10,732 nt of DNA from Pseudomonadota bacterium (lineage in GTDB: Bacteria; Pseudomonadota; Alphaproteobacteria; Rhizobiales; Xanthobacteraceae). The notes under the pieces were generated by a model, which was given only the letters and a program-made list of their open reading frames with translations, had not been told where the DNA came from and made no database searches. Shown one piece after another: positions 8,066-10,732 of the stretch (positions are counted from its first letter, which is position 1; each line of letters opens with the position of its first letter). Both the position numbers and the translations under genes were made by a program. The DNA is taken from assembly GCA_023432845.1 (NCBI GenBank), contig JAEZEY010000178.1, forward strand, positions 1 to 10,732, written 5' to 3'.

Positions 8066-8860
8066 ATGCCGCGCGGCCTCGATCACGTTGTCCATGCCGT
8101 CCGCGACCTCGATGTCGCGGCGGCGCGCTACCGCGAGATCGGCTTCACCGTCGGCGCGCGCAACAGGCATCCGTGGGGCACGCACAACCACATCGTCCAA
8201 TTTCCCGGATTCTTCATTGAGCTGATCACGCTCGCCGAACCGGAGAAGCTGTCCAGCGATGTGTTCTCGGAAAACTTCGGCGTCTACAATCGCGACTTCG
8301 CGGCGCGGCACGAAGGGCTGTCAATGCTGGTGCTGGAATCGACCGACTCCGCCGGCGATGTCGCGGCCTTCGAAGCGGCCCACATCGCCGCCTCGGCCTC
8401 GACGCGTTTCGATCGCGAAGGCCGGCGGCCGGACGGCTCGCCGGTGCATCTGGCGTTCTCGCTCGCCTTCGCCAAGGACGAAGCCGCGCCACAGATTGGC
8501 TTTTTCACCTGTCAGCAGCATTACCCGGAGAATTTCTGGAACCCCGCCTTCCAGACGCACGCCAATGGCGCGACCGGCATCGCCGCCGTCGTCTTGGTCG
8601 CGGAAGAGCCGCAGCGTCATCGCGAATTCCTGCTCGCCTTCACCGGCGCCAGCGAGGCGACGCCGGAGGGCGAGGGGCTTTCCATTCCATTGCCGCGCGG
8701 CGCCATCGACGTCATGACACCCGCCGCTTATACGGCGCAATTCGGCCTCGCCACGCCGGACACACGTAACGGCCCGCGGCTGGCTGCGATGCGTTTTGCA
8801 ACGGGCGCGACACAAAAACGCACCGGCACGGCTTGCGGTGCCGGCCTCATATTGATGTGA
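8066..8860 (+). CDS. VOC / glyoxalase-like domain protein, possibly shortened at the C-terminus
   Basis: This is a 264-residue protein of the vicinal oxygen chelate superfamily, of the two-module glyoxalase-like type. Module 1 starts with GLDHVVHAVRDLDVAAARYR (4-23), with likely metal ligands H7 and, later, E52 in FFIELI. The conserved link TCQQHYPENFWNP (148-160) precedes module 2, which begins ATGIAAVVLVAEEPQRHREF (169-188). The enzyme reaction is unknown; VOC proteins include dioxygenases, isomerases and resistance proteins. The last 20 residues after RLAAMRF are odd: a strand-helix repeat would be expected, but the frame instead crosses an A-run and a strong GC hairpin and stops. It follows the NIPSNAP gene by 7 bp with a GCGAG element as weak ribosome site. 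The family is firm and the C-terminus doubtful. Confidence 0.85.
   Translation: MPRGLDHVVHAVRDLDVAAARYREIGFTVGARNRHPWGTHNHIVQFPGFFIELITLAEPEKLSSDVFSENFGVYNRDFAARHEGLSMLVLESTDSAGDVAAFEAAHIAASASTRFDREGRRPDGSPVHLAFSLAFAKDEAAPQIGFFTCQQHYPENFWNPAFQTHANGATGIAAVVLVAEEPQRHREFLLAFTGASEATPEGEGLSIPLPRGAIDVMTPAAYTAQFGLATPDTRNGPRLAAMRFATGATQKRTGTACGAGLILM
8814..8844 (-). terminator. Terminator-like hairpin inside the VOC gene tail
   Basis: CCGGCAC (8823-8829) pairs with GTGCCGG (8838-8844) around an 8-nt loop. Five A residues (8814-8818) precede it on the plus strand, so on the minus strand the stem is followed by GTGCGTTTTTGTG, the usual layout of an intrinsic terminator. On the plus strand the 3' side (CCTCATATT) is only weakly T-rich. 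It lies within the coding frame of the VOC gene, which is unusual for a terminator. Confidence 0.4.
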
Positions 8861-8869
8861 GTCATCCAT

Positions 8870-8889
8870 TGCAGCCGGCGACGGCTGCA
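8870..8889 (+). terminator. Hairpin after the VOC gene, possible weak terminator
   Basis: TGCAGCCG (8870-8877) pairs perfectly with CGGCTGCA (8882-8889) around a GCGA tetraloop, which is of the stable GNRA class. It begins 10 bp after the VOC stop codon. The following bases are A-rich rather than T-rich, so it is more likely an mRNA 3'-end stabiliser or part of a rho-dependent end than an intrinsic terminator. Confidence 0.35.
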
Positions 8890-8977
8890 GCAGTAAAAAT
8901 GTTGGCGCAGTTCAGTTCAGGCGCTGCGGAGGCACTCGCCGCGATCGCGACGGCAAAGGTACGAGGACCGCAAAGGC

Positions 8978-9835
8978 ATGCCGCATATCGTCGCCGCCAC
9001 CGATTTCTCTATCCGCTCGCAACGGGCATTGCGTCGGGCTGGACTATTGGCGGCTCAGATCGGCGCCGACCTGACACTCGTGACCGTGATCGACGACGAC
9101 AGGCCGCCGAACATCGTCGAAATCGAGCGAGCCGAGGCCGACAAGTTTTTGAACGAACAGATTGCATCGCTGACCGAATTGCGCGGCGTGTCTTGCCGCG
9201 CGGTGACCGCGACCGGCGAGGCTTTCGAGGGAATTCTCAGAGTCGCCAAAGAGGTTTCGTGCGATTTGATCGTGATGGGCTCGCACCGCAAGCAGGTGCT
9301 GCTGGACGTCTTCATCGGCACCACGATCGAACGTGTCATCCGGACCGGCGTTTACCCGGTGTTGATGGTGAATACGCCGGCCGAAAAACCTTACGACCGC
9401 GTGGTAGCAGCCGTCGATCTGTCGCCGGCGTCGGCGCGGGCCGTGAAGGCGGCACGGGCGCTGCATCTCATTGACAACGCCGACGTGACGCTGCTGCATG
9501 CCTTCGATGCTCCGGCTGTCGACAAGATGAGTCTCGCCGACGCCTCGAAGGTCGAGATCGATGCCTATGTCGGCGATATGCAGGAACAGGCGTCGGCGGA
9601 ACTCAGCGCGTTCCGCGAGGAGCACGGCCTGACCAATGCGACGTGGCGACCGCGGATCATGGAGGGCGGGGCGTATGAGAACATCAAACGGGTTGCGACG
9701 CGGGAGCGTCCGGATCTGATGATCATCGGCACCCATGGCCGCTCGGCGCTGGTCAAGGCCCTGATCGGTAGTGTCGCCGAGAAAATCCTGCGCAGCCTTG
9801 ACGTCGATATTCTTGCGGTGCCGCCGGCCCCCTAG
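8978..9835 (+). CDS. Tandem-domain universal stress protein (UspA family)
   Basis: This 285-residue cytosolic protein is made of two Usp domains. Domain 1 (about 1-132) opens HIVAATDFS and ends with GSHRKQVLLDVFIGTTIERV (101-120). Domain 2 (about 139-283) opens RVVAAVDLSPASARAV and ends with GTHGRSALVKALIGSVAEKI (251-270). Domain 2 keeps the full G-x2-G-x9-G-S nucleotide-binding motif (G251, G254, G264, S265). In domain 1 the second glycine is replaced by arginine (R104), so only one ATP site may work. Usp proteins respond to starvation, low oxygen and envelope stress; the specific role is not known. An ACGAGGA element lies about 11 nt before the ATG. The stop codon sits in a small palindrome, and kdsA starts about 100 bp later. 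Confidence 0.92.
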   Translation: MPHIVAATDFSIRSQRALRRAGLLAAQIGADLTLVTVIDDDRPPNIVEIERAEADKFLNEQIASLTELRGVSCRAVTATGEAFEGILRVAKEVSCDLIVMGSHRKQVLLDVFIGTTIERVIRTGVYPVLMVNTPAEKPYDRVVAAVDLSPASARAVKAARALHLIDNADVTLLHAFDAPAVDKMSLADASKVEIDAYVGDMQEQASAELSAFREEHGLTNATWRPRIMEGGAYENIKRVATRERPDLMIIGTHGRSALVKALIGSVAEKILRSLDVDILAVPPAP

Positions 9836-9840
9836 GGGCC
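9826..9840 (+). other. Small GC palindrome over the usp stop codon
   Basis: GGCCCC (9826-9831) pairs with GGGGCC (9835-9840) around a 3-nt loop, and CCCCTAGGGG (9829-9838) is a perfect palindrome containing the TAG stop. There is no T-tract. The structure may slow transcription or protect the mRNA end, but it could be chance in such GC-rich DNA. Confidence 0.3.
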
Positions 9841-9918
9841 AGAACCGGCAAGATTTCATGGCGCTATGCGTCCTGCGCCCGTTGACCCGGCGTGCGGCCC
9901 GCTTCATGGTCTCGGCCC

Positions 9919-9925
9919 GAGAGGA
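9919..9925 (+). promoter_or_regulatory. Ribosome binding site that decides the kdsA start
   Basis: GAGAGGA lies 7 nt before the TTG at 9933. The in-frame ATG codons upstream, at 9906 and 9858, have no comparable element before them. This favours the TTG as the real start of kdsA. Confidence 0.6.
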
Positions 9926-9932
9926 CGACTCC

Positions 9933-10732
9933 TTGGACCAGATCGCCGTGCCGAACAAGACCGTAGCCGCAGGCGCCGTGCGCTTCGGCAATGACCTGCC
10001 GCTGGCGCTGATCGCGGGGCCGTGCCAGCTCGAAAGCCGCAGCCATGCGCTGGAGATGGCATCGGCGCTGAAGGAAATCGCCGCGCGCGTCGGCATTGGC
10101 CTCGTCTTCAAAACCTCGTTCGACAAGGCCAACCGAACCTCGGCGTCGGCCGCTCGCGGCGTCGGGCTCGAGGCGGCTCTGCCGGTGTTTGCGGAAATCC
10201 GCGAGAGCCTCGGCCTGCCCGTGCTCACCGATGTTCACGATGCCGGTCAATGCGCCGCCGCCGCACAGGCGGTTGACGTGCTGCAGATCCCGGCCTTCCT
10301 GTGCCGCCAGACCGATCTTCTGATCGCCGCGGCCAAGACGGGCCGCGTCGTCAACGTGAAGAAGGGCCAGTTCCTTGCGCCCTGGGACATGAAGAACGTC
10401 GTCGCCAAGCTGACCAGCGCCGGCAACCCGAACGTGCTGCTGACCGAACGCGGCGTCTCCTTCGGCTACAACACGCTGGTGTCCGATATGCGCTCGTTAC
10501 CGATCATGGCGCGCACCGGCGCGCCGGTGGTTTTCGATGCCACGCATTCTGTGCAGCAGCCGGGCGGGCAGGGCACCTCGTCGGGCGGCGAACGCGAATT
10601 CGTGCCGGTGCTGGCGCGAGCGGCAGTCGCGGTCGGCGTCGCCGGCGTTTTCATAGAAACGCATCAGGATCCGGACCGCGCGCCCTCGGACGGCCCCAAC
10701 ATGGTGCCGCTCAAGGACATGGAAGCGCTGCT
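9933..10732 (+). CDS. kdsA: 3-deoxy-D-manno-octulosonate 8-phosphate synthase, 3' end outside window
   Basis: KdsA condenses phosphoenolpyruvate with arabinose 5-phosphate to give KDO 8-phosphate, the precursor of the KDO sugar in lipopolysaccharide. From a TTG start, 266 residues are visible of about 280 expected, so only the last part is missing. Motifs seen are LIAGPCQLES (26-35), KTSFDKANRTS (60-70), VLTDVHD (97-103), IPAFLCRQTDLL (119-130), VKKGQFLAPWDMKN (142-155), FDATHSVQQPGG (201-212) and FIETHQDPDRAPSDGPNM (240-257). The cysteine in GPC (C31) replaces the asparagine of the E. coli enzyme. With H205, E242 and D253 it completes the ligand set of the metal-dependent class. The start at 9933 is preferred for its ribosome site; the ATG at 9906 would add nine residues. 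The usual next gene in this group, eno, would lie beyond the window. Confidence 0.96.
   Translation, partial: MDQIAVPNKTVAAGAVRFGNDLPLALIAGPCQLESRSHALEMASALKEIAARVGIGLVFKTSFDKANRTSASAARGVGLEAALPVFAEIRESLGLPVLTDVHDAGQCAAAAQAVDVLQIPAFLCRQTDLLIAAAKTGRVVNVKKGQFLAPWDMKNVVAKLTSAGNPNVLLTERGVSFGYNTLVSDMRSLPIMARTGAPVVFDATHSVQQPGGQGTSSGGEREFVPVLARAAVAVGVAGVFIETHQDPDRAPSDGPNMVPLKDMEAL

Noticed and set aside
8940..8949. Palindrome CGCGATCGCG before usp, considered as an operator
   Set aside because: A 10-bp GC-rich palindrome of this kind is expected by chance in such DNA, and nothing nearby supports a binding site.
8833..9474. 213-codon open frame on the plus strand overlapping the VOC end and usp
   Set aside because: It is out of frame with both genes. 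I considered it as a frameshifted VOC C-terminus, but it shows no VOC-like strand pattern and turns into Arg-rich shadow of usp.
9044..10228. 394-codon open frame on the minus strand opposite usp and kdsA
   Set aside because: It runs antisense across two well-identified genes and the gap between them, with no ribosome site and no recognisable motif.

Overview
The window reads as chromosomal housekeeping DNA from a GC-rich alphaproteobacterium of the Hyphomicrobiales (Rhizobiales), most likely near Bradyrhizobium and Rhodopseudomonas. The case rests on three things: the gene neighbourhood (ppiD divergent from tpiA-secG-pyrG, with kdsA further down), the protein sequences, and two intergenic palindromic repeats of types I remember as common in that lineage. 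The assignment is from recall and has not been searched.

Left part (1-4344). The 3' end of sufC (Fe-S cluster assembly ATPase) enters on the plus strand and converges on a minus-strand block. Between them lies a nested palindromic repeat. The minus-strand block, in transcription order, is ppiD (periplasmic folding factor), a second hairpin repeat, trpE (anthranilate synthase component I) and a small histidine-rich cupin 21 bp after trpE. The usual partners are missing on both sides of the first repeat: no sufD follows sufC, and no trpG follows the trpE side. The repeat therefore marks either a rearrangement breakpoint or a false assembly join.

Middle (4345-7685). From a 188-bp divergent promoter region the plus strand carries tpiA (glycolysis), secG (translocon), a clear rho-independent terminator, and pyrG (CTP synthase). 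A good sigma70-type promoter for ppiD is visible in the divergent region. A 12-bp palindrome containing two GANTC sites lies just upstream of pyrG.

Right part (7686-10732). Behind pyrG is a close pair of accessory genes, a NIPSNAP-family protein and a VOC/glyoxalase-like protein. They are followed by a tandem-domain universal stress protein and by kdsA (KDO-8-phosphate synthase, lipopolysaccharide core), which is cut by the window end. The last codons of the VOC gene overlap a terminator-like hairpin, which suggests a worn-down C-terminus.

I see no tRNA, rRNA, CRISPR array, insertion sequence, phage gene or defence system. No gap between genes exceeds 300 bp. I did not find a convincing undescribed system. 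The points most worth following are the repeat-marked junction, the trpE-cupin pair, the unusual TrpE motif, and the VOC tail.
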